The notes beneath the pieces are model-generated. The model had not been told where the DNA came from and made no database searches. It saw only the letters and a program-made list of their open reading frames with translations. A stretch of 40,446 nt of DNA from Discostella pseudostelligera (Eukaryota > Bacillariophyta > Thalassiosirophyceae > Thalassiosirales > Thalassiosiraceae). The DNA lies in contig JALLBK010000022.1 in assembly GCA_036940085.1 (NCBI GenBank), positions 1-40,446 on the forward strand, written 5' to 3'. Position numbers and translations under genes: made by a program. This document shows positions 21,640 to 31,123 of this stretch, in pieces. Position 1 is the stretch's first letter. Each line of letters opens with the position of its first letter.

Positions 21640-22529
21640 TCAAGTCTTTATCCCCAAATAATCATCAGGCAACTGTTCCAAATCATAACGATAGCCGTAT
21701 GCCGTATCCAAATATCCCTCCTCCAAACCCTCCAACCTAGCTGCCTTTTCTAATGTGGCTACTCGTTCGAATCCCAAACTCTCCCATAACTTCACGCTAC
21801 CCACATTGCTTTTGAATACTAAGTTGAAATAGCTATTCGGACGTTCCATATTCAAATGACCACTCTCTCGTTAGACTTCTGACAATAAATAATGATTCTA
21901 AATGGTAGTATCAAATTGGATTCACCCACCTTGACTTATATCCTGAATCTCTCGCGGCCCTAAGGAATACCTTTCCCATTAACCGCCCAATGCCCAATCC
22001 TCGAAATCTCGGCGCCGTTATGAAACCTCCGTTGGCTACATGATTACACCTTCCCGGAAAATTGGGCTTAATGTAAAAGCATCCAAGGATTTCTCCGGGG
22101 CTACTTGAATTTCTCCTTGCTGCATCCATTCCATTGTCCAATGCCCGGACTACAAATGCCGTATGACTCAAGAAATATGCTCGCCAATCATCTACGGATG
22201 TAAATTCGTCCTCGAATGGCCATGAGCGACCTTCGCGTATAACAAGATTCATAAGTGCCATCCCCACAAACCATGAATGTCGAAAGAAGTCNTGAATGTC
22301 GAAAGAAGTCGACTTCGACACGTCGTCCATCCTTGAGTGTGGATTGGTAGGGAATTAGATGGGTCAGAATGTGATGGTTGTCTTTTCCATCACTCGGTGT
22401 GCCCTGATACGCAGTGGTGAACGGTCTATATGCGATATTGTACAGTACAGTTGTCGATGGCAGAAGTGATACGCACGGTGAAGACTCCGTCACCATCGGG
22501 AGGAAGTAGTGGTGGGGACGTATCATCAT
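21640..22529 (-). CDS. GNAT-family N-acetyltransferase, interrupted by an assembly join
   Basis: Exons about 22529-21930 and 21862-21640. Acetyl-CoA-dependent transferase fold: FFRHSWFVGMALMNL, then GEILGCFYIKPNFPGRC, NGGFITAPRFRGLGIGRLMG (the acetyl-CoA loop RxxGxG) and, in the last exon, YFNLVFKSNVGSVKLWESLGFERV, the typical C-terminal strand-helix. The frame is broken near 22292 by an N flanked by two copies of an 18-base sequence. The 19 extra bases account exactly for the frameshift: without them the two exons sum to 268 codons and the reading is continuous. The break is therefore most likely an assembly artefact, not a pseudogene. The start is uncertain; the frame is open further upstream to about 22715. 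Substrate unknown. Confidence 0.72.
22274..22311. other. assembly join: duplicated 18-mer around an ambiguous base
   Basis: TGAATGTCGAAAGAAGTC occurs at about 22274-22291 and again at 22293-22310, separated by the only N in the window. This pattern is typical of two overlapping contig ends joined by a one-base gap without merging. It shifts the reading frame of the acetyltransferase gene by one base. Confidence 0.9.
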
Positions 22530-22923
22530 GAGCGAATTCGGACATGCATTCTTCGAATCTGAAAGAGATGAAATAGCTGCCCGGGAGCAAGCTGACACCA
22601 GGGACGTTGATTTGAAGTTCCATTGACGTGCAAAGTGAGATTGCAATGAGTGGCGGACGTTGCCAATAGATACTCCCATGATGTCGGCGATCGGGTTCAC
22701 GTCGCGTCGGTACACGTAGGTTCACGTCATGGGCAGGTGGAGGCAGGGGCGGGGTGTGGGTGATGAGTTTGGAGCCGCCAAAACGTCTTCCCGCCAAAAT
22801 TTGGCCACCGTTCGTCGCAGATTTCTCTTCCCGCCACTTATTTAGATACTGCTACAATACGATACTGCATTCATATTCATCGACCATGCCGATTGCCGAT
22901 GGCGAAGCTGGACGTATTGAACG

Positions 22924-24359
22924 ATGGTGACGTGCGATGAGCGTAGAACAATGGTCCCACAGCGGAGGTATGCACCCGACAATCCTCGTTTACCCAGGAA
23001 AACACCGATTTTAGGGCTTGGGTGTTCATCTTTCTCTTCATTTTTTTCATCAGCCGGCGACGATGAATTGACTGTGGATACGATATCGATAGACCATCCT
23101 GCCGTGCGAGGTTGGGTCGAAACTATTCGGTGAGATCACCAATCTGCTCATTTGTCGCAATTTTCTCCCGCTGCTTATGCAAGAATGTATGATATTGAAT
23201 AAACGACAGGCATGCAGTCCTCAAGCGTGGAATAAACCTCCTCGACACAGCGCCCTGGTACGGACATGGCACTTCAGAAATAACCATGGGTTATGCTTTG
23301 GACAACATCCTGGAACAAGACGTTGACGAACATCAAATAATATCACCTGATCAGAAAGTTTCGATCATCTCTACTATCCAAAAGAGGAAGCGCAATGGAG
23401 ATCTGCCTCGAGATCGTCTCATCATTAATACAAAAGTTGGCCGATATGAATCCCAACCTAGTCATCAATTTGATTTCTCATATGATACGACAATTACGTC
23501 AGTGCAACGATCAATCGAACGAATGAATTGCTCATATATCGATGTTATTCAACTTCATGATCCTGAATTTGCTCCAAATATATCTATATTGAAAGAAGAA
23601 ACTATCCCTGCATTACTTGAGTGCCAACGAAGAGGTTGGGCGAAAGCTATCGGTCTGACGGGTTACCCAATAGAAATACAACATCAAATCCTCGTGGAAT
23701 GTCAGGGAAGTCTAGTTGGTGATGCGGTAGTTTTTGATCAGTCGCTTGTATACTGTCATAACAATTTGCATGATATGAGTTTGTATCGTGATCGATGCTT
23801 CCCATCAGTGGATGAGAATGGAAGCGGCAGTGACAATATTTCCTTTGCACAATTTTGTCTAAAGTTCAACATTCATCTGATGGCAGCTGCACCACTTAGC
23901 ATGGGACTTTTGACTTTGCATGGACCACCCTCCTGGCATCCGGCATCAATAGCACTCAAAGAGGCTTGCTCTGCTGCTGTAAAAATATGCGAATCAAAGG
24001 GAGTGAATATCTCATCTCTCGCATTGTTATTTGCACTTTCGCAGCCGGAAGTGGGGTGCACTTTGCTCGGAATGAAAAATGTAGACGAAGTGGATGCTGC
24101 GACAGACTTGGCTATGCGCTTTTGCGGTGTAAATTTTGACACGACAATGAAGAGCGGAGACAGTGACAGTCAGCTTCGTTACGGGACGATTTTGGACAAG
24201 ATACTGACGAAAACAGAGAGGGAGGTATTGTCGCTTCTACTGGACGAAGATCACGGTCCTTTTTCGGGCGTAATATCCATCGGAGAATATAGATGGAATT
24301 GGAAGGATGAGGTAACAAGGTTTTGGTCGTCGGTGCAGGAGTCAGGGCAGACGATATGA
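22924..24359 (+). CDS. aldo/keto reductase, L-galactose dehydrogenase-like, two exons
   Basis: Exons 22924-23129 and 23210-24359 (donor GTGAGA, acceptor CGACAG) give about 451 residues; the join restores RHAVLKRGINLLDTAPWYGHG. AKR catalytic residues: Asp and Tyr in DTAPWYG, Lys in INTKVGRY and His in IQLHDPEF. The segments FDFSYDTTITSVQRSIERM, CQRRGWAKAIGLTGYPIEI, AAPLSMGLLTLHGPPSWHPA and ALSQPEVGCTLLGMKNVDEV follow plant L-galactose dehydrogenase closely. That enzyme oxidises L-galactose to the 1,4-lactone in the Smirnoff-Wheeler ascorbate route using NAD. About 450 residues is longer than the plant enzyme (about 320), with an N-terminal extension of about 25 residues, an internal insert and a longer C-terminus. 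The promoter region upstream has two TTCCCGCC motifs. Confidence 0.85.
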
Positions 24360-24567
24360 CATGGGTTTAATTATGAATTTTGTGAATCGACATAGATAGC
24401 AAGTGCTCCGATGATGCTTCAGATGAATAGACACACTACAGTTCAACGAATTTGAATTAGTTATTACTTTGGGGGTTCTGTTAAGATCAGACAACTCATG
24501 AACACAAATTGTTGTTGAATTTCCACATCGCAGCAAGTATCATCGTCACATGGTTGAGCGGTGCCTA

Positions 24568-25884
24568 CTAAATATTGATGTTCGACGGATAGTGCAGGGA
24601 ATTGCATAGTTTTTGTAAGTCTCGATCACCGTTATGATCATCTGCTTGCTCCAAATCTCTTGGCTGAACTTCAATTCGTCTAATCCACTTCGATATCTGG
24701 CCTCTCACTCGCCCATCACTACGATTGAAATACCACTCCGGCAAAAAGTATCCAAAGTAAAATGCCAACATCACATCCACCGAGTAGTGACTTCTGCAAC
24801 TGATGGTGAAGTATATCCCAATGAGTGCCACCATCCATACCAATGTTGCAACTACTTTGCTTCTCAAGAAGCCATGTCGATGCAGTACCGCCATACAAAT
24901 TAGTGTGCATCCAACATGCCCACTGTAAATTAGATCACCACACGCGTGTGGAGGGAATCCTCGTCCCATGACAAATCGCAATGCATTCCCAAATGTAACA
25001 GGCAAATGTTGCTGGTCAACGCACTTTGGGTTGGGCTGTGGCAAACCCGTCAATCCAACGGTACTTGTACGGGTGAGGAAGATAAGACAGTTTAAATGAC
25101 ACAAATGCTGGAGAATGAGTCGACCATCACCACCCCAAATTATTGATCCAGTTTTTGGATGATATCGCGGTTCCCAACGTATGGCAACTCCAGCAAATAT
25201 TAGTGCGTAGAGTATGACCAAAACTATGCTCTGAACGTTTCCATGTGGTATGTGTGGGATGCTCGGACACCAATACTATTCATTGATTGAGGAGGCACAT
25301 GTTAGAATGTTTCTCGAAAACGACATTTCCTGCGCATACACAATGACAACGAAGAAAGGCAATCATTTACTCACCGGAATAGCATCGTACCCAAAATCTG
25401 GCAATGGATCTGGAGTATCCCTATCGGACCTTTGAAAGTGCATGTACGCAACCGACCCTCCGAAAATTCCCATAATCATATAACTTATGAACCAGATTGA
25501 TACCGAAATGATCAGCTTGAAGTTATTAATTGTAAATAATGTAGTTTCAAAGAAGTTGTTGCATGCATTTCTTGACCGATGACGATATCGAGCGGCGCGG
25601 TCGTAATACCCGCCCTCCTCTGAGATGTCGCTGAAGGAGGAGGACATTCGCGAGTGTCCAGTTAATACTACATTATCATCGCTGCTGGCAAGAGAAAGAT
25701 CTAGGCTCAGACCATGAACTGTCAGGCCGGGTTGTGTTGTTGACGATTCTTGCGACAACGACGTCGATGACGACGATGACAGTGTATTGAGTTCGGTTGA
25801 TATTGTTCCAGTGCTGCCATATTGCTGACGCTGACGGCCGAGAGGACGAGCGTCCTTCCTTTCCCTGGAGATTGCACCATTCAT
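24568..25884 (-). CDS. sphingomyelin-synthase-like PAP2-family membrane protein, two exons
   Basis: Exons 25884-25375 and 25230-24568 encode about 390 residues; the join gives ...DAIP-SIVLVILYALIFAG. After a Ser-rich cytosolic N-terminus (about 110 residues) come several membrane helices. The catalytic motifs are those of the sphingomyelin synthase/PAP2_C group: CGDLIYSGHVGC (family CGDxxxSGHT, Val instead of Thr) and CRSHYSVDVMLAFYFGYF (family HYTxDVxxAY), supplying the His-His-Asp triad. Members transfer phosphocholine, phosphoethanolamine or phosphoinositol to ceramide in Golgi or plasma membrane. Which headgroup is used cannot be told. It is divergent from PrimPol across about 415 bases. 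Confidence 0.87.
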
Positions 25885-26299
25885 AATTATGCTGCTCCGC
25901 TGCGGCTATTCTCTCTCCCGATGAGTAAACTGTAGAATGCCTCGACAGTGGTGGAGGTGGAGGGATTATGTATTATGTGGACCATCGGCAATCTTTTGAA
26001 CCACATCTTCGTGTTGTTGCTGTTGCATGCTGCTGGTTGAACGCGGAGTTGGTATCGTCCTCTAGAGTGAATTGGTTCCTACGTATGCTTGGGTTCGGCA
26101 TTGCATCGCTTCTTTTGGCGAGATAATGAACGGCGGATCTCGTACTGCCTTGCAGCCTCTTCCCGCCAATTTCAACTCATACCGTCTGAGGGTGCAAGCG
26201 CAAGAGATGGTGCATGGAGCATGGACCGCGACGACGGTGCATTGCACTCCTATCTTCTAGAGTAACGGTAGTTCACCGCCGCTCGATGCATAATGAGCA
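25885..26299. promoter_or_regulatory. divergent promoter of SMS-like gene and PrimPol with TTCCCGCC motif
   Basis: About 415 bases without a gene. An E2F-like TTCCCGCCAAT lies at 26160-26170 and a TTTTGGCGAG element at about 26113-26122, 130-190 bases upstream of the PrimPol ATG. E2F sites classically drive replication genes, which would suit PrimPol; activity here is inferred. Confidence 0.55.
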
Positions 26300-28402
26300 A
26301 TGGCTAGTGATCGATGGCGCAGTCTCAACGAGCCGACGAATAGGCCCTCCGTTCCGAATGATAAGATAAAAAGCCATGGCGTCAACCCGTCGTCATTTTA
26401 CACGAAGCTCCGACGCAAATTGGAGGGGCCGGTGACGGCCACTCAAAAACAACTCGATGAAATCCTTCACTTGGCTGCACGCAATGAGGTCGTTCAACGG
26501 AGACATGAGTTCACTTCAATCCAAAAATTGCAGCGCGAGGCCTACCATGAAGTTACCGCAATTAAGATTTTCCCTCTCCAGGATTTGGCCATCGAGTTTT
26601 TCAGTGACATGATGAAGGAATATTTTGGGCACGCCGTCAATGAGAGAACCACGGCATGTGATAATTTGGAACAGCACGAAGATTTTGATGGAAAGCACGG
26701 AGTAGATGATGAGCTAAGAGGTCAACCGCCGAGCGAGAGAGTTAAGAGAATAAAAGTTGAGCGGCGTTGGGGTGAGGACTTGGGTAGATTGAAGGAACAG
26801 TACAGGGCCATGTTCCTCGAAGAGATGCATCACATTCCATTAACCTTTCTTCCCGAACTATGGTCGATGGAACCCCGCATTTTTGCTCTGGAAACATCGT
26901 CAGGGAAAAGGAAGTATGTCGTTGGAAACCTGGGCAGATTCTTGCAACATTATTGGAGGGATACAAATCCTCGGAGTCGACATTTTTATGAGCTGATACC
27001 TGAGGGGACGCCTTGTCGACTATACTTCGACCTTGAATATTCCAAAGAGTGCAATCAAATTTCTACGCAAGAAAGTGAAATGTTGATGACAGAGTTTATT
27101 GACGAGCTGTGCCATGAATTTCGATTGGTCCATGATATTACAATGAACAGATCCTGCGTGGTTGATCTTGACTCATCGACGGAGAAGAAATTTAGTCGCC
27201 ACTTAATCATACACTTGCCCAATGGTGAACTCTTCGCCGATACCTATTCAGCAGGTCTTTTTGTGAAGAGATTTGTCGGAAGGTTGGTAGATGAGTTATC
27301 AGCAGGGATGCTTGCGACCAGACATGTAACCTTGGCGAAATGTTTATTCGTCAAGAACCAATCTACCGGGTCTGCCGAACAGAAGTCAGTGGAGTCAGAA
27401 AAGTCAGGAGAAACAGTGGATCGAGTTGCCGACAATCAGCAGGAGAGAGAACGAGGAAAGATGATTGAGAATTTATCGTCCTTTGTTGATCTCGGTGTTT
27501 ACACTCGGAATCGCCTCTTTCGATTAATGGGTTCGACGAAGTGGGGAAAATGTGCCTCTGCTGCCCTTCGAATTGCGGATGCAAACAAATTCTGCTTCCC
27601 TACCAGATTCAGTAATAGCAAGTTCTATTTGCCAGATAAATTGCCAATTGAACCATCGACAGATCTCGCATTCGCTGTTACGAACGACGCAGATGAGCGT
27701 CGAGAGAAAGTTCATGAGGAGTTCTGTGCTGCTCTGGACTGGGAAACCCATGCCCGCGCCTTGGCAATGACTTTGATTGTGCCTGCTAATAGAAGCAAGA
27801 CAACTGCTTCAATTTTAATGAACCAATCTGACGGTGATGGAACTCTGACTACAACAAGAAACTCTTCCGGTACACGCAGAGACAAATCGCTGATACGGAA
27901 CTGCAATGGTGCATCTCCTATCCCATCGCTTGATTTCTTCTTCTTGCAATTAAGCCAACGCGGCGGCATCCAAGGGAAAATCCGCGCATGGTCGCACGAA
28001 GGCCCTTACTTCTTCTACCAAATTTCGGAGAATAGATGGTGTGAAAATATTGGAAGGGCGCACAAAAGCAATAACATTATTTGGAATGTGGATCTGACAT
28101 GCAAAAGTTACTGGCAGACATGCCATGATCCTGATTGCCGAGCAGCTAATTTCCGTGGAGTGAAAACGCAATTGCCTGAAGAGATGGCAATCTTAATAGA
28201 TGACTATCTGCTCGAGCAAGAGCTTGGAGAGCTGGACGAAGAGAAGGTCGTCAACGAAGCTACCATTATGAATGGCGATGACCATCTACTCGAGCAAGAA
28301 CTTGGAGAGCTGGACGAAGAAAAGGTAATCAACGAGGCTACAACTATGTTATGCAGATCGAAGATCGACAATTGCTCAGTTAATAATGATGTGTCTACGT
28401 AG
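26300..28402 (+). CDS. PRIMPOL: PrimPol (DNA primase-polymerase, CCDC111-type)
   Basis: A single exon of 700 residues. An archaeo-eukaryotic primase that reprimes stalled replication forks and bypasses lesions in nucleus and mitochondria. Catalytic motif I is RLYFDLEY (D244, E246), motif II FSRHL (S299, H301) and motif III FVDLGVYTRNRLFRL (D397). The zinc knuckle is C581-x6-H588-x19-C608-x4-C613, the same spacing as in human PrimPol as I recall it. A basic/acidic low-complexity insert (about 360-390) separates motifs II and III. The C-terminus has two 26-residue copies (634-659 and 660-685) of an acidic unit starting DD-[YH]-LLEQELGELDEE, placed where human PrimPol has its acidic RPA-binding motif. 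The family is certain; RPA binding is inferred. Confidence 0.95.
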   Translation: MASDRWRSLNEPTNRPSVPNDKIKSHGVNPSSFYTKLRRKLEGPVTATQKQLDEILHLAARNEVVQRRHEFTSIQKLQREAYHEVTAIKIFPLQDLAIEFFSDMMKEYFGHAVNERTTACDNLEQHEDFDGKHGVDDELRGQPPSERVKRIKVERRWGEDLGRLKEQYRAMFLEEMHHIPLTFLPELWSMEPRIFALETSSGKRKYVVGNLGRFLQHYWRDTNPRSRHFYELIPEGTPCRLYFDLEYSKECNQISTQESEMLMTEFIDELCHEFRLVHDITMNRSCVVDLDSSTEKKFSRHLIIHLPNGELFADTYSAGLFVKRFVGRLVDELSAGMLATRHVTLAKCLFVKNQSTGSAEQKSVESEKSGETVDRVADNQQERERGKMIENLSSFVDLGVYTRNRLFRLMGSTKWGKCASAALRIADANKFCFPTRFSNSKFYLPDKLPIEPSTDLAFAVTNDADERREKVHEEFCAALDWETHARALAMTLIVPANRSKTTASILMNQSDGDGTLTTTRNSSGTRRDKSLIRNCNGASPIPSLDFFFLQLSQRGGIQGKIRAWSHEGPYFFYQISENRWCENIGRAHKSNNIIWNVDLTCKSYWQTCHDPDCRAANFRGVKTQLPEEMAILIDDYLLEQELGELDEEKVVNEATIMNGDDHLLEQELGELDEEKVINEATTMLCRSKIDNCSVNNDVST
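28199..28354 (+). repeat. 78-base tandem duplication in PrimPol C-terminus
   Basis: Two in-frame copies of a 78-base unit (28199-28276 and 28277-28354), about 80-90% identical by eye, encode the acidic 26-residue repeat. Differences include synonymous changes (GAGCTT/GAACTT, GAAGAG/GAAGAA), which argues that the protein sequence of both copies is kept. Confidence 0.85.
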
Positions 28403-28469
28403 CCGATATTACTATGATACATAATGAATACTGATTCATCGCCCCGAGGGTTGCTAGCTTGAATTACCC

Positions 28470-29697
28470 TTACTGGAACTTTATTCCAACAGATCTCATC
28501 TCTCCCTTCTTGAACATTTCGAGGCCTTTACTTTCGGGTTCATACTGCAGCGAGAAGGCACATAGAGAATGCAACCATGTCGCATGACTTGACACTGTAT
28601 CGAGGAAGATGAATAGAGTAAGTTAGTCGGCGGCTATGGGCAGTGCTTGAATTCATTATCCGGAATGTTCATTACTTACCAACAATGACTCTCTCATCTC
28701 TTTCCTTGATCCATCGTACGAACTCATCCGTCCGTGCCATCAGATCCATTTTACTCTCAAGCAATGAAACCTTCTCTCTTCCATTCAACTCGCTGACACT
28801 CCCATTCGCCAAGCTCTTCTCAAACAACGAGTAATCAACGCCCGGAAACAATTCCTTCAACTCGTTGGACGATGAGACGAATTCACTCTTGTTTCCATTC
28901 GCTTGTTCCATGCACGTGGGATGGCAAATCCAGGGTGTATTCAAAAGAGAAGTGTGTGCCGTATATGTGGGGAAGGAAATCATAGCCGATTGAATTGCGC
29001 GGCGGAGTGGCGAGACGACGACGAGATCAGGCTGAAGACCGGTCTCTTTGTTGAAGAAGGTTGCGGTTCGCCGAGAGACACTCAGCATTTGGCCACATCC
29101 CTGTTGATGATGTGAACGCTAAACTGAGAAAGAATCAAAGACTATCGATTCATGTAACACTTCAAATTCACATACCTTTCCAGTAAGCATAGGATCAACG
29201 GGGTAGGCCTCATCATCATTGGCATCCATCATCGATGCACCATGTTTCCGTGCATACTCTCTCTCGAAGACATTATGCTTCGCTTCTCCATGCCTCATAA
29301 GGATGAGTATCTTATCATAAGATTCATGATCACGAGCAGCATACGATGCTTCCACAAGGTCCATGTCATGGGCAACGGCGGATACGCGCGGTTCTGCGAC
29401 AGGAGTCTCATGCAAATCAAGATATGAATTCAAGGCCGCGAAGAGAGCTTCCGAGTGTGCCTCAAAGTAGTAATCGCCTTCATCGCGTTTCAAGGCTACG
29501 GAAGAAAAATCGACGGTTGGCGAACGGACATGGATGGTAGAATTGATATGCGTCGTCGGTTCATGAGCCTTCCTCGCAATTTGCTCATTGGCATGACGAG
29601 CGATGGCGGCAGTACCCTGCGAGCGGGTTTGTTGGCTGCCAAATAGAAACGCTTGGCGCGGAAGCTGGGATCGGGAGAGAGCAGCGCGAATCATCAT
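28470..29697 (-). CDS. histidine phosphatase (phosphoglycerate-mutase-like) family protein, three exons
   Basis: Exons 29697-29176, 29100-28680 and 28594-28470 join in frame, about 355 residues. The N-terminal catalytic motif is LILMRHGEAKHN (RHG). The first join gives DPMLTGK-GCGQMLS, matching the family's DxxLTxxGxxQ. VVVSPLRRAIQSA provides the conserved SPLxRAxQTA. The third exon completes the domain with the second catalytic His in SSHATWLHSL and the GEMRSV near the end. The start MMIRAALSRSQLPRQAF looks like a mitochondrial presequence. It resembles plant/algal phosphoglycerate-mutase-like proteins of unknown substrate. Divergent from frataxin. Confidence 0.86.
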
Positions 29698-30211
29698 GTT
29701 GTTGCTGTTTGGATGATAATGAAATAGATGATTGACCAAAACAAAGCCGCCATTGCTTGCCTCATTCAATAGGCCACACAACAGCTCGTAGTAGCTGGAG
29801 TTGGTGCGGAGTGCGGATTCTCAAGATTCTTTTTCCAAGCGACGATGACGATGAATGCGAACCAAATCAACGGCAGCTGTGATGTGCAGATGTGCAGAAG
29901 ATTCGTCGCCTTCTCCTCTCGTGTCTTTTGTGTATCTGACGACAGTCAGACACAACCACTCTTCTTTGTCTTTGTGTCACGGTGTGTAGGTCTTCGTCTC
30001 CGTGCGTTGGATATTCAGCGAGGCATTGGGTAGGAACCACTATTAAGAATACTCATTCAGTTATCGCTGATTTCTGGGGGGCTGAGGGCTCATCAACCCC
30101 GCCCCGCCGCTGCCCCGCCAAAACACAAAACAAAGAGCTGACGCTGACGCGAGAGGTCCGAGCATTCCCATAATATTTCTTCGATCAATAATCAGTACTC
30201 TAAGAAGTAAG
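29698..30211. promoter_or_regulatory. divergent promoter of histidine phosphatase and frataxin genes
   Basis: About 515 bases with no supported gene. A CCCCGCCGCTGCCCCGCCAAAA stretch at about 30102-30123 recalls the TTCCCGCC motif found elsewhere but lacks the TT. Nothing else stands out. Confidence 0.4.
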
Positions 30212-30991
30212 ATGTCAGCGTTATTGATGTCGTCAACATTCCAACGGATTATCGCAGTGCCAAAGGCCACACTCACTGGTGCACAGCCATCTCTTCATGC
30301 ACTCACAAAAACAAAAGGTAACAATGCCGCCACTGCCGCGTTGAGGTTGAGTTGTCTCGGTGGGCATTCGAGACGATTTTATTCAGCAAACATTCGACGC
30401 ATCAATCAGACATCGCTTCTTGCTTCATTTGATTCGAATGCCTACTGCAACAATAGTTCGGGGGCTATCATATTCAACCCACGGACCTCCATCTACATGG
30501 AACAAGCATCAACATCATCTTGGGCTCCATCCTTGAATTTATTTACTGTACAGATTCGGAACTTCCAAAGCGTGGGGCAATATCATGATGTAGCCGATCA
30601 AACACTGCATTCTATTCAAGATGGGGTGGAAGATTTTCTCGAAGAACACTATGACGCTGGCGCCACCGATAATGACGACGATGCTGATGAGGACATACCC
30701 GAAGTGAATTATGCCAGTGGAGTTCTCACAATTTACCTACCTCCTCATGGAACCTACGTGATTAATAAACAAACTCCGAATCAACAAATCTGGTGGTCAT
30801 CTCCGATTTCTGGACCAAAAAGGTATGAGTACGATGAAAGGCGGAAACGATGGGTGAATAGTCGTGTAGTGGATGTGAATTTGACCGAGGATGTGGGGGG
30901 TGTATACTACAGCGAAGAAGACACGCTGGGAGGAATATTGAACGAAGAGTTTAAGGAATTATTCAATCATAGTCTAGATCTGGAGGCATAG
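30212..30991 (+). CDS. FXN: frataxin
   Basis: Frataxin, the mitochondrial iron-sulfur cluster assembly regulator that stimulates the cysteine desulfurase complex. A single exon of 259 residues. The frataxin fold covers about residues 125-255: QYHDVADQTLHSIQDGVEDF, a long acidic loop (DNDDDADEDIPE), NYASGVLTIYL, HGTYVINKQTPNQQIWWSSP and SGPKRYEY, which are the family's most conserved strands, then a C-terminal helix LGGILNEEFKELFNHSL. The first about 120 residues are Ser/Arg/Ala-rich with few acids, as expected of a mitochondrial presequence but long. Start at the first in-frame ATG. Confidence 0.95.
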   Translation: MSALLMSSTFQRIIAVPKATLTGAQPSLHALTKTKGNNAATAALRLSCLGGHSRRFYSANIRRINQTSLLASFDSNAYCNNSSGAIIFNPRTSIYMEQASTSSWAPSLNLFTVQIRNFQSVGQYHDVADQTLHSIQDGVEDFLEEHYDAGATDNDDDADEDIPEVNYASGVLTIYLPPHGTYVINKQTPNQQIWWSSPISGPKRYEYDERRKRWVNSRVVDVNLTEDVGGVYYSEEDTLGGILNEEFKELFNHSLDLEA

Positions 30992-31123
30992 ATTGATGAG
31001 ATTTCATCAACCGCCGGTCAACCCATCAACCTATCCTCCAAGAGAAATCCTCAAACATTACTATCTTAACAAATGATCTACACCACCATCGAAGCTTCGC
31101 TCAGAAGGAATATGGCATCTCAA

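Noticed and set aside
21640..22529. The GNAT gene as a pseudogene
   Set aside because: The only break coincides with an N between duplicated 18-mers and is explained exactly by an unmerged contig overlap.
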